From NCBI GenBank assembly GCA_946480915.1, contig CAMLLO010000009.1, positions 1-64,000 on the forward strand: 64,000 nt of DNA, written 5' to 3'. The notes below the pieces were generated by a model, which had not been told where the DNA came from, did no database searches, and saw only the letters and a program-made list of their open reading frames with translations. Every line of letters begins with the position of its first letter. Position 1 is the stretch's first letter. This document shows, in pieces, positions 13,171-20,876 of this stretch. Made by a program: the position numbers and the translations under genes. The stretch is from an uncultured Sphingobacteriaceae bacterium (GTDB lineage: Bacteria > Bacteroidota > Bacteroidia > Sphingobacteriales > Sphingobacteriaceae).

Positions 13171-15045
13171 ATGGCGGAAAGAAAATACAGTGAATCCTTA
13201 GAAGAAGTACATTCTTCAGTTAAAACTTCAGGGAAAACAGGTTGGAGAAAGCTTATGGCTTTTATCGGTCCGGCTTACCTTGTAAGTGTTGGCTATATGG
13301 ATCCTGGAAATTGGGCCACTGATATTGCCGGCGGAAGTCAGTTTGGGTATAAACTGCTCTGGATATTATTGATGTCGAACATCATCGCCTTGCTTTTGCA
13401 ATCATTGAGTGCCCGCTTAGGTATTGTAAAGGGGCTGGATTTAGCTCAGGCATCACGAAATGCATTTCCTACCTGGGCAAATTACCCTTTGTATGTGCTG
13501 GCGCAAATAGCAATTATCGCCTGCGACCTGGCGGAAATTATTGGAATGGCAATCGGACTAAACCTTTTGTTTAACATGCCACTGATCTGGGGAATATCGA
13601 TTACTGTTTTAGATACATTCTTATTACTCTTTCTCTTAAACAAAGGCATGCGAATGATGGAAGTTTTCATCGTTTCAATGGTCTTTATAGTAGGCATTTC
13701 ATTTTTAACAGAAATGTTGATCATACAACCGGTGTTCGGTGAGGTTGTTCGAGGTTTAAAACCATCCGCATTAAGCGGTAATGCCTTATATATTGCTATC
13801 GGAATAATCGGTGCAACAGTTATGCCTCACAATCTTTACCTGCATTCCTCACTTGTACAAACACGTAAAATTGAAAAGACAAAAAAAGGAATTCAGGAAG
13901 CATTGAAGTTTAACCTTATTGATACTACTATTGCTTTAAATCTCGCATTCTTTGTAAACGCTTCAATTCTAATTCTTGCTGCTACAGCATTCTACAAACA
14001 CGGTTTTTTTGAAGTAGCAGAAATTCAGAATGCCTACAAATTGCTGGAAGACATATTCGGTTCACTTGCCCCTACTCTTTTTGCTGTTGCCCTGATCGCC
14101 TCCGGACAAAGTTCTACTATAACAGGTACCCTAGCCGGACAAATTGTAATGGAGGGTCATCTTAATCTGCGAATTGAGCCATGGCTGCGGCGACTAATAA
14201 CCAGGCTCTTAGCAATAGTTCCCTGTCTGTTTACCATCCTTTATTTTGGTGAGGATGCATTGGGCGAATTACTGGTACTCAGCCAGGTAGTTTTAAGTTT
14301 ACAACTAGGTTTCGCTATCATTCCGCTAATCCATTTTACTTCTGATAAAAATTTAATGAAGGACTTTGCCATCAAACCTTGGGTGAAAATACTCGCATGG
14401 CTAAGTGCTTTTATTATTGTCGGATTAAACGTAAAATTAGTATACGAAGAAATTTATGGCTGGATGATAAGCACCAACAATGCTTGGTGGATTTATGTAT
14501 TCGTTTTACCTGTAACATTGGCGATTGCTTGTCTTCTTCTGTATGTTTTGATAATTCCTATGATCAAAAAACCTGCAGAAAATCTGAGCAATATACCCCA
14601 TGGCGAAGCCCTTGAAATTGAAACAGTTGGTACTGTTTCCTATTCCAATATTGGAATACCAGTCGACTTTTCTAAAAATGACAGAAACACCATTCAGCAT
14701 GCTTTAATACAGGGAGGTAAATCAGCAACTTATTACCTCATCCACATTGTCGAAACGGCAGGTGCACGATATCATGGCAATGAAGTAATGGATTATGAAA
14801 CACAAAGTGACACTTTAAACCTTGAGAAATATAAATTAAACCTGATGGAACTAGGCTTTAAAGCTGAAATTCTGATTGGGTACGGCACTGCGGCAAATGC
14901 CATTGCATCTCTGGCTGAAAAGAATGGATTAGATTTACTGGTGATGGGTGCACACGGTCATAAAGGAATCAGTGATTGGATTTTTGGGACTACTTTAGAT
15001 ACTGTTAGACATAAAGTTCGCATTCCGGTGTTGATAGTACGATGA
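13171..15045 (+). CDS. mntH: Nramp-type Mn2+/Fe2+ transporter fused to a universal stress domain
   Basis: An inner-membrane, proton-coupled divalent metal importer. The metal-binding motifs of the Nramp family are present: DPGN at residues 44-47 in TM1 and MPH at 218-220 in TM6. The membrane part ends near residue 465. A C-terminal domain of about 140 residues follows, with a UspA fold (NIGIPVDFSKN start; nucleotide-loop MGAHGHKGISDWIFG near 590-605). Standalone MntH is about 410-450 residues, so this is a real fusion in one uninterrupted frame. The Usp domain may couple transport to nucleotide or stress state; that is inference. It has its own operator-bearing promoter and a strong terminator. 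Confidence 0.93.
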   Translation: MAERKYSESLEEVHSSVKTSGKTGWRKLMAFIGPAYLVSVGYMDPGNWATDIAGGSQFGYKLLWILLMSNIIALLLQSLSARLGIVKGLDLAQASRNAFPTWANYPLYVLAQIAIIACDLAEIIGMAIGLNLLFNMPLIWGISITVLDTFLLLFLLNKGMRMMEVFIVSMVFIVGISFLTEMLIIQPVFGEVVRGLKPSALSGNALYIAIGIIGATVMPHNLYLHSSLVQTRKIEKTKKGIQEALKFNLIDTTIALNLAFFVNASILILAATAFYKHGFFEVAEIQNAYKLLEDIFGSLAPTLFAVALIASGQSSTITGTLAGQIVMEGHLNLRIEPWLRRLITRLLAIVPCLFTILYFGEDALGELLVLSQVVLSLQLGFAIIPLIHFTSDKNLMKDFAIKPWVKILAWLSAFIIVGLNVKLVYEEIYGWMISTNNAWWIYVFVLPVTLAIACLLLYVLIIPMIKKPAENLSNIPHGEALEIETVGTVSYSNIGIPVDFSKNDRNTIQHALIQGGKSATYYLIHIVETAGARYHGNEVMDYETQSDTLNLEKYKLNLMELGFKAEILIGYGTAANAIASLAEKNGLDLLVMGAHGHKGISDWIFGTTLDTVRHKVRIPVLIVR

Positions 15046-15082
15046 GCTAAATCGCAACAAAAATCCCAATTGGCACAAAAAC

Positions 15083-15110
15083 AGCAGGGCATCTTTCCCT
15101 GCTTTTTTTG
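15083..15110 (+). terminator. Rho-independent terminator of mntH
   Basis: AGCAGGG (15083-15089) pairs with CCCTGCT (15097-15103) around a CATCTTT loop, followed by a run of seven T. Confidence 0.85.
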
Positions 15111-15119
15111 TTAAAGCCC

Positions 15120-15593
15120 TTAATTATCTGCCCCGGAAATAACTTTTAAAGTTTTTAAAAAAGCTTCTGCGCTTAAAAGCCCACCAGCTTGGTAAATGAT
15201 TTCATTCTTATTATTTAAGAAACATAAAGCCGGATATGGATTTTCATTATTTATGCTTCCCAATTCTTCGGCAAGTTGATGAATCCCTGTGGCAATACCC
15301 GAAGGCTTGTATTTAAATACTTTTCCGTTAAAATTGATATCTTTTTTGCTCTCCGCATTTAAGAACACGGTATAATATTTTTGATTCAAAAAATTAACTA
15401 TCTCAGTATTCTTCAGCTGCTGCTTCATAGCATGACAGTATTTACACCAATCCGTATGAATATACACCATCACCGGACGGTTCTCTTTCTCCTGCAATCC
15501 AGCCAAATCTTCAAAATTAACAATCTTTAATTGGGCATAACTCGCTGCATTTACCCATAAAGTGAATATCCAAAATAAGAGTTGCAATTTCAC
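15120..15593 (-). CDS. Periplasmic thioredoxin-like protein
   Basis: A 157-residue exported protein with an N-terminal signal segment (cleavage probably after SYA, residue 20) and a thioredoxin fold of the DUF255/thioredoxin_7 type. The redox pair is C50-KY-C53 in DWCKYC, followed by NENPYPALCFL, the cis-proline region. It probably reduces or maintains thiols in the periplasm. It follows the TonB receptor gene on the same strand after about 140 bases and could be cotranscribed. A link to a receptor that carries a Cys pair in its plug is possible but untested. Confidence 0.85.
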   Translation of the reverse strand: MKLQLLFWIFTLWVNAASYAQLKIVNFEDLAGLQEKENRPVMVYIHTDWCKYCHAMKQQLKNTEIVNFLNQKYYTVFLNAESKKDINFNGKVFKYKPSGIATGIHQLAEELGSINNENPYPALCFLNNKNEIIYQAGGLLSAEAFLKTLKVISGADN

Positions 15594-15732
15594 GGTTTGA
15601 TAAGTTAAAATTAAAAGTCAAAATTTGAAAGCACCTCTAATCAAGGCAGTACATTTTGTCGATCACAGTTTAACGCCTTGTAACAGAAGTCTTCCGCTTA
15701 TAAAGCGAGATCTATTGAAAGTAGCTTCCAAA

Positions 15733-17988
15733 TTACTTAATGTTCATACGCACTCCGAAAAACCCTCTGATACCCTGGTTAGGCGCATACATATAAGTCG
15801 GGTCAAACGTCAAGGCATAAGGATTAGAATCAGTTTTTTCAACCTGTCCGTCTGATGTATATTTTACATCCTTATCAAATGGATCGTTCGTCCTGGCAAT
15901 TAAAAACGGATTTCTTCTATTTGGTGTCCAGTTCAGTAAGTTTTTTATCCCGCCATAAAGCTCAATTTTTTTCATACCTGAAAAAGTAAACTGTATATTT
16001 TGAATACTCCAAACCTGAGAAGCCTTTTCCCTGGGGTCCAGACCACCAAGCGTAGGTAAATCCATTGGCCCATAAAGATTTCCGGTATAGTCTACCGCCA
16101 GGTTCATCTTTTTAAAAGGATAAGAAATAGCCCAGGTTCCCATCCATGGTTCAGTTAGCAATTGCTTAACTCTTGTGCCCTTCTCCTGGCTATATACATC
16201 CATTACGGTAGCGCCCAACAAAAACTTTAGACCGCCGGAATAGGCAAGATCTACATTTGCACTTATTCCTTTTGAAATGGCAAACCCATTCAGATTATCA
16301 TAGATAATTTTATTTGGATCGGTAAGGTAATCTGCAATTATGCGGTTATTGAAACGCGTGAACCATGCCGAGGCATCAAACGAAAGTATATTGTCGCCTT
16401 TTGTTATTATTTTTTTCAAGAAGTTAAGATTAACATTCAAGGTCTTTTCAGGTTTCAGCTCTTCTTTTATCTCAACTATTCTTGCACCGGTCAGTGCCGC
16501 ATGGTCCTCTGTGAATAAATTCACAACTCTAAAGCCTGTTCCGGCATTGAGGCGTAGAATAGTATTTTCATCAGCTTTCCATTTATAGGCAAATCGTGGT
16601 GTTATTATATTTCCATGATTTGAATTATAGTCATATCGAAGACCCAAAAGAATATTATGTTTCTCATGCAGTTTAACTTCATCTTGCAAAAAAACACCGG
16701 GCAGCCAGGTTTTGTCGGCTTGTGAAGCTGTAGCCTGAGTATTATCATCATAAAAAGTATACCTGGTGGCTAAGCCAGCTAATAAATCATGACGATCAAT
16801 TTTCTTATCCCATGTGAGCTGGGTAAATGCAACATGCTGTGAAGCGATGAATGAGGTAGTTCCATAAACCGAATTCTGCTCATGATTATTATAAGAAAAC
16901 GACACTAACAGTTTTTCTTTAACAGGAAGTTGATAAGCCCCGAACGCTTCAAATCTTTTCGTATAAATACTTTCGCCATAAATTAAATCGCCACCCCGGT
17001 AATTTTTTGTCCAGCGCATATCGCCTCCCCATCTGTCTTCATAAAAAAATCGTCCGGCCAATGAGAAAAGTCGATTCTCATTTCGTTCGAATATCCATTT
17101 CTGAAATAAAGAAATTCTATGCTGCAAAGTTACATCCGTAAAATTGTCGCCATTGTTATCGATCGGATTTTGATAGTTATAGTAATTCAAACCACTTAAG
17201 GCTGTCGCACTTCCTGTCTTAAACTTAAAGCCCAGGTCGGTATTTACCTCATTCCAATTGGTTGAAAATACATCTGCAGAAAGCCGGGGCGCATTTTTAG
17301 GCGATTTTGTAATAATATTAATCAAACCTCCTACGGCTTCAGAACCATACAGCGAGGAGGCAGGTCCCTTAACAATTTCCACACGCTCAATTAATGAATT
17401 AGGAATTCCGGATAAGCCATAAACGGTAGAAAGACTGCTTACCAAAGGCATTCCATCTATCAAAACCATGGTATACGGACCTTCTAAGCCATTAATATGG
17501 ATATCACCGGTGTTACAAACATTGCAGTTTAATTGAGGTCGCACGCCATTTATATTTTGCAAGGCGTCGAATATTGAGGGTGTTGGATTTTTCTTAAAAA
17601 AAGTATGATTGTATATTTCTACCGGCACGGCGCTCTCCAGCCTGCTAACTTCTTTTAGAGTTCCGGTAACCACCACCTCACTTAAATTTGCGTCGGGTTT
17701 CAAATCAAAATCGAGAACTTTTAGAGAATCGGCCGGGTTAATTATGAGAGATCTAAACAATGTTTTATATCCTACAGCAGCTACTCGAAAAATATATTTG
17801 CCGGGTTTAAGCGATGAAAACTCATATCTCCCAGTACTGTCCGTTGAACTAAATTGATTCAATTCAGAAACTTTTACAGAGGCATCGGGAACAGGAATAC
17901 CATTGCCATATACTGTTCCGTTGATGTTTTGTGAAAACAATTCATTCGTAATCAGCACTAAAAGAAAAAAAATAGCAAATTTCCACAT
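15733..17988 (-). CDS. TonB-dependent outer-membrane receptor, probable metal receptor
   Basis: A 751-residue receptor. Signal peptide 1-19; a carboxypeptidase-regulatory-like beta domain (about 21-100); plug domain (about 110-230, with SSLYGSEAVGGLINIIT); then the 22-strand barrel ending in the aromatic-rich FFGVRMNIK. The plug contains a CNVC pair (C155, C158). It lies next to mntR, and an MntR-like operator occupies the spacer of its own promoter (18013-18044). This suggests uptake of manganese or a Mn chelate that feeds MntH. The substrate is inferred from context only; siderophore receptors look the same. Confidence 0.9.
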   Translation of the reverse strand: MWKFAIFFLLVLITNELFSQNINGTVYGNGIPVPDASVKVSELNQFSSTDSTGRYEFSSLKPGKYIFRVAAVGYKTLFRSLIINPADSLKVLDFDLKPDANLSEVVVTGTLKEVSRLESAVPVEIYNHTFFKKNPTPSIFDALQNINGVRPQLNCNVCNTGDIHINGLEGPYTMVLIDGMPLVSSLSTVYGLSGIPNSLIERVEIVKGPASSLYGSEAVGGLINIITKSPKNAPRLSADVFSTNWNEVNTDLGFKFKTGSATALSGLNYYNYQNPIDNNGDNFTDVTLQHRISLFQKWIFERNENRLFSLAGRFFYEDRWGGDMRWTKNYRGGDLIYGESIYTKRFEAFGAYQLPVKEKLLVSFSYNNHEQNSVYGTTSFIASQHVAFTQLTWDKKIDRHDLLAGLATRYTFYDDNTQATASQADKTWLPGVFLQDEVKLHEKHNILLGLRYDYNSNHGNIITPRFAYKWKADENTILRLNAGTGFRVVNLFTEDHAALTGARIVEIKEELKPEKTLNVNLNFLKKIITKGDNILSFDASAWFTRFNNRIIADYLTDPNKIIYDNLNGFAISKGISANVDLAYSGGLKFLLGATVMDVYSQEKGTRVKQLLTEPWMGTWAISYPFKKMNLAVDYTGNLYGPMDLPTLGGLDPREKASQVWSIQNIQFTFSGMKKIELYGGIKNLLNWTPNRRNPFLIARTNDPFDKDVKYTSDGQVEKTDSNPYALTFDPTYMYAPNQGIRGFFGVRMNIK

Positions 17989-18012
17989 GTCTCACAATTT
18001 CAATAAGAGCAA

Positions 18013-18044
18013 CAAAACTATAATAATTAGATTAACCTAACAAT
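18013..18044 (-). promoter_or_regulatory. Promoter of the TonB receptor overlapping an operator
   Basis: Read on the minus strand, ATTG (18041-18044) lies 20 bases before TAGTTTTG (18013-18020), an exact TAnnTTTG -7 element. The 14-base palindrome of the next entry fills most of the spacer. This geometry fits direct repression. Confidence 0.65.
18027..18040. promoter_or_regulatory. MntR-like operator between TonB receptor and mntR
   Basis: TTAGATTAACCTAA is a near-palindrome that differs from its reverse complement at two of its 14 positions. It resembles DtxR-family boxes and matches the mntH site at 13125 (TTAGACTAATCTAA) at most positions. It sits 37 bases upstream of the mntR ATG and 39 bases from the receptor ATG, so one site could control both. 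Confidence 0.65.
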
Positions 18045-18076
18045 TTTAATTTTGTTTTTTTCTTACATTTATAGCC

Positions 18077-18733
18077 ATGCTGTCGTTTACAGAAGAGAAT
18101 TATTTAAAAGCATTGCTTCATTTAACTATGGAGATTGAGGATAAAGTTGAAGCCGGAACCAATGAGCTTGCTTTCTTTTTAGGTGTTAAACCTGCAACAG
18201 CCACCGATATGCTTAAAAAGCTAAAGGAGAAGAAGCTGATAGAATACGAAAAGTATGGCAAAATCTCCCTTTCGGATACCGGCAGAAAAAAGGCGATTGA
18301 AATTTTAAGGAAACACCGCCTTTGGGAGACATTTCTGTACGAGAAGCTGGAATTCACCTGGGATGAAGTTCACGAAGTTGCCGAACAGCTGGAGCATATC
18401 CATTCGCCTAAATTGGTCGACAAGCTCGATAAATTTTTGGGATTTCCGGAATTCGACCCACATGGAGATGCCATACCAAATGCAAAGGGTGAACTAAAAC
18501 AATCTTTTAAAAAAACTCTTTCTGAGGTAGAATCGGGAGACAGTTGTAAAATGGTAGCTGTGAAAGATAACACGGCCGCATTTCTACAATATGTTAGCCA
18601 ATTGAATTTAGGAATTGATACACCAATAAAAGTGATATCTAAACAAGCTTTTGATGGTTCGATGGAAATTATGATAAGTGATACCAAAATAATGGTATCG
18701 CAGAAATTTGCTGAGAATATCCTGATCATTTAA
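18077..18733 (+). CDS. mntR: DtxR-family metal-dependent repressor, MntR-like
   Basis: A 218-residue regulator. N-terminal winged helix-turn-helix (about 5-70), then the metal-binding dimerisation domain with H80, E103, E106 and H107 (RKHRLW; EVAEQLEH), which align by spacing with MntR ligands H77, E99, E102 and H103. A C-terminal FeoA/SH3-like domain follows (about 145-218). Metal-loaded proteins of this family repress uptake genes. Operator-like sites are seen before this gene and its divergent TonB receptor, and before mntH, so autoregulation is likely. Mn rather than Fe is inferred from context. Confidence 0.9.
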   Translation: MLSFTEENYLKALLHLTMEIEDKVEAGTNELAFFLGVKPATATDMLKKLKEKKLIEYEKYGKISLSDTGRKKAIEILRKHRLWETFLYEKLEFTWDEVHEVAEQLEHIHSPKLVDKLDKFLGFPEFDPHGDAIPNAKGELKQSFKKTLSEVESGDSCKMVAVKDNTAAFLQYVSQLNLGIDTPIKVISKQAFDGSMEIMISDTKIMVSQKFAENILII

Positions 18734-18754
18734 AAGGATGCCACAAACAACACA

Positions 18755-19204
18755 ATGAAAAACGATTTAAACGTAAAAAATAAGAAAGCATATTTTGAGT
18801 ATTACATACTCGAAACATTTACTGCAGGTTTGCAGTTGCTAGGGACAGAAATAAAATCGATCAGAGAAGGTAAAGTAAATATTAACGATGCTTTCTGCAC
18901 TTTTCTCAATGATAAACTCTATGTGAGAAACATGCATATTGCCGAATACTCTCACGGGTCTTTTTACAATCATGAGCAAAAACGCGACAGAGCGCTTTTA
19001 TTAAATAAAAAAGAACTCAGGAAGTTGAGAGACAAAGGTGAAGAAAAAGGATTTACAATTGTGCCTTTACGACTATTTATAAGTGATCGTGGTTTTGCAA
19101 AGCTGGAGATTGGAATGGCTCAAGGTAAGAAGCTGTTTGATAAACGGGATTCGATTAAAGACAGAGAAAGCAAAATTGAATTGAGCAGGGTATTGAAAAG
19201 TTAG
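18755..19204 (+). CDS. smpB: SsrA-binding protein
   Basis: A 149-residue basic OB-fold protein that delivers tmRNA to stalled ribosomes. Characteristic segments are NKKAYFEYYI at the start, GTEIKSIREGKVNI, the conserved HIAEYSHG and the basic C-terminal tail (KKLFDKRDSIKDRE). Length is typical. It follows mntR after 21 bases on the same strand and may be read with it. The tmRNA gene itself is not in the window. Confidence 0.96.
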   Translation: MKNDLNVKNKKAYFEYYILETFTAGLQLLGTEIKSIREGKVNINDAFCTFLNDKLYVRNMHIAEYSHGSFYNHEQKRDRALLLNKKELRKLRDKGEEKGFTIVPLRLFISDRGFAKLEIGMAQGKKLFDKRDSIKDRESKIELSRVLKS

Positions 19205-19220
19205 AGATTGTGTAAGGTTT

Positions 19221-19337
19221 AGTAATCGGTTCTTTTTGTAATCGGTTTTTACAGTATTATTTACTAGCGTTACAAGTAACTAACCACAGATCACCGATTA
19301 CTAATCACCGATCTCCAACCACTGATTACCGATTACC
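19221..19337. repeat. Intergenic repeats built on ACCGATTAC / GTAATCGGT
   Basis: AGTAATCGGT (19221-19230) is the perfect inverse of ACCGATTACT (19293-19302), and GTAATCGGT (19238-19246) the inverse of ACCGATTAC (19328-19336). Further partial copies lie between. The whole segment can fold back on itself. It separates the convergent smpB and pcm genes, so termination is a possible use; it has the look of a slippage-generated repeat. Confidence 0.65.
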
Positions 19338-19341
19338 CAAA

Positions 19342-20001
19342 TCACCAGGCTTTATCGCCTACTAAGGGCACAAAGCGAAAAGTATCCAGTTCTATTTTCT
19401 CATAATCGTTTTCACTAACTCTGAAAACTGTAATCATTTTTTGAGATTTTTCATCCCCTACCGGGATCACGCAGATACCGCCTATTTTTAATTGCTTCAA
19501 AAGATCTTCAGGAACAAAAGGCGCACCTGCGGTTACCAGGATCTTATCGTAGGGTGCATGCTGAGGAATTCCCCGAGAACCGTCGCCTAAAAAGAATTCG
19601 GGCGCATAGTTCATTTTTTTTAGAAACAGCTGAGCGCGTTCATAAAGTTTCTCCTGCCGTTCAATGGTATAAACTTTTGCCTTCAGCTCAAGCAAAACAC
19701 AAGTTTGATAACCAGAGCCGGTGCCAATTTCTAACACTTTATCACCCGGCTTTACATGCAACAACTGAGTTTGATAAGCAACAGTATAGGGCTGGGAGAT
19801 AGTCTGACCTTCACCTATTGGGAACGCAATATCTTTATACGCCTGGTGCCAAAAGGTTTCGTCGAAGAAAAAATGCCGGGGAACCTTCTCAATAGCTTTT
19901 AAAACATTTTTATCCTCAATCTTTCGCTCATCCCGCAGAAACGCAACTAATTTTTTCCTTGCCCCTTGTTCGCGATAATTATCAATAAATTTGTATGCCA
20001 T
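19342..20001 (-). CDS. pcm: Protein-L-isoaspartate O-methyltransferase
   Basis: A 219-residue SAM-dependent enzyme that methylates L-isoaspartyl residues in damaged proteins so they can revert. The SAM motif I is VLEIGTGSGYQT, the family's pre-motif GQTISQPYTVA is intact, and the DKILVTAGAP segment follows. Length and order match the family. It is monocistronic. Confidence 0.95.
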   Translation of the reverse strand: MAYKFIDNYREQGARKKLVAFLRDERKIEDKNVLKAIEKVPRHFFFDETFWHQAYKDIAFPIGEGQTISQPYTVAYQTQLLHVKPGDKVLEIGTGSGYQTCVLLELKAKVYTIERQEKLYERAQLFLKKMNYAPEFFLGDGSRGIPQHAPYDKILVTAGAPFVPEDLLKQLKIGGICVIPVGDEKSQKMITVFRVSENDYEKIELDTFRFVPLVGDKAW

Positions 20002-20087
20002 TGTATTGCAAAAATAAGATTTGAAAAGATATCAATCATCCAAACAAAAAATATAATTATTCCTTACTAAACCATTTTTAAAAATCC

Positions 20088-20116
20088 TTTGACACTAAGA
20101 ACTTTTATTACTTTTG
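20088..20116 (+). promoter_or_regulatory. Bacteroidota-type promoter
   Basis: TTTG (20088-20091) and TACTTTTG (20109-20116) match both consensus boxes exactly with a 17-base spacer. Transcription would begin around 20121-20124, at or after the first ATG (20121), which argues that the second ATG at 20136 is the true start of the next gene. Confidence 0.65.
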
Positions 20117-20135
20117 TTGCATGGTTCTCAATAGC

Positions 20136-20876
20136 ATGAAAAAAATTTTACTTGCTTTACTTTCTGTTCTTTCTTTATCCTCACAAGCACAAATTATAAG
20201 AATTGATACTGTTAATAACTCAAATATTAACATAAAGCCTTCTCAATTTAAAAACCAGCGGCTTTATATGTACACCGTCGGTGTTAAGGCGCTAAGTCTG
20301 GAAGAATTTCCTAAAATTTTAAATCAGGTCAATTCTAATGATTATGTGACAACAAAAATGAGCGGAGTATTTGTCAAGCTAAACGACAACCAGATCAGCT
20401 ATCGTTTAGGAGCAAACTTCCATACCGAAGATATTTCATTCAAAAATGAGTGTGAGGAATGTGAGGAAGCAACTGGCACAGTAAAAGACTTTTCGGCTAA
20501 AATCGGATTTGAAAAAAACTTCATTTACGGAATGGTTCAACCGTATTTGGCTTTTGACATTGGCTATAGAAGAAATTCTTTTAGCGGAGATGTAAAGAAT
20601 GCATCAGCAATCCATTATACAAATCCATATCAGGTAAATTCGTTAAAAAACGGCTTTTTAATGTCGCCGAACTTTGGATTCAAATTTAACCCTGTGGGGC
20701 ACTTTACTTTTGCTGTTGAAACTGGAATCGCTCTGTTATACAGCTACGAAAAGCAAGAAAAAACCTATCAAGACGTCAATCGTACCCGAACATTCAGCGA
20801 TTATCAAAAATGGGAGTTTTTACTAAAGCCGCTAAGTCAAGTTTCATTGCAATATAATTTCGGCTTAGCCTATTAA
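20136..20876 (+). CDS. Probable outer-membrane beta-barrel protein, unknown function
   Basis: A 246-residue exported protein beginning MKKILLALLSVLSLSSQAQ, a clear signal peptide. The upstream in-frame ATG at 20121 was rejected because it precedes or coincides with the predicted transcription start and adds nothing to the signal peptide. The mature part has alternating aromatic and polar strands and ends in FGLAY, as small outer-membrane barrels do. A CEECEE cluster lies near residue 110. Its stop interlocks with that of priA, sharing TTAA at 20873-20876. Confidence 0.7.
   Translation: MKKILLALLSVLSLSSQAQIIRIDTVNNSNINIKPSQFKNQRLYMYTVGVKALSLEEFPKILNQVNSNDYVTTKMSGVFVKLNDNQISYRLGANFHTEDISFKNECEECEEATGTVKDFSAKIGFEKNFIYGMVQPYLAFDIGYRRNSFSGDVKNASAIHYTNPYQVNSLKNGFLMSPNFGFKFNPVGHFTFAVETGIALLYSYEKQEKTYQDVNRTRTFSDYQKWEFLLKPLSQVSLQYNFGLAY

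Noticed and set aside
15625..15855. 76-codon + strand frame between the thioredoxin-like gene and the TonB receptor
   Set aside because: More than half overlaps the receptor C-terminus on the opposite strand; no domain.
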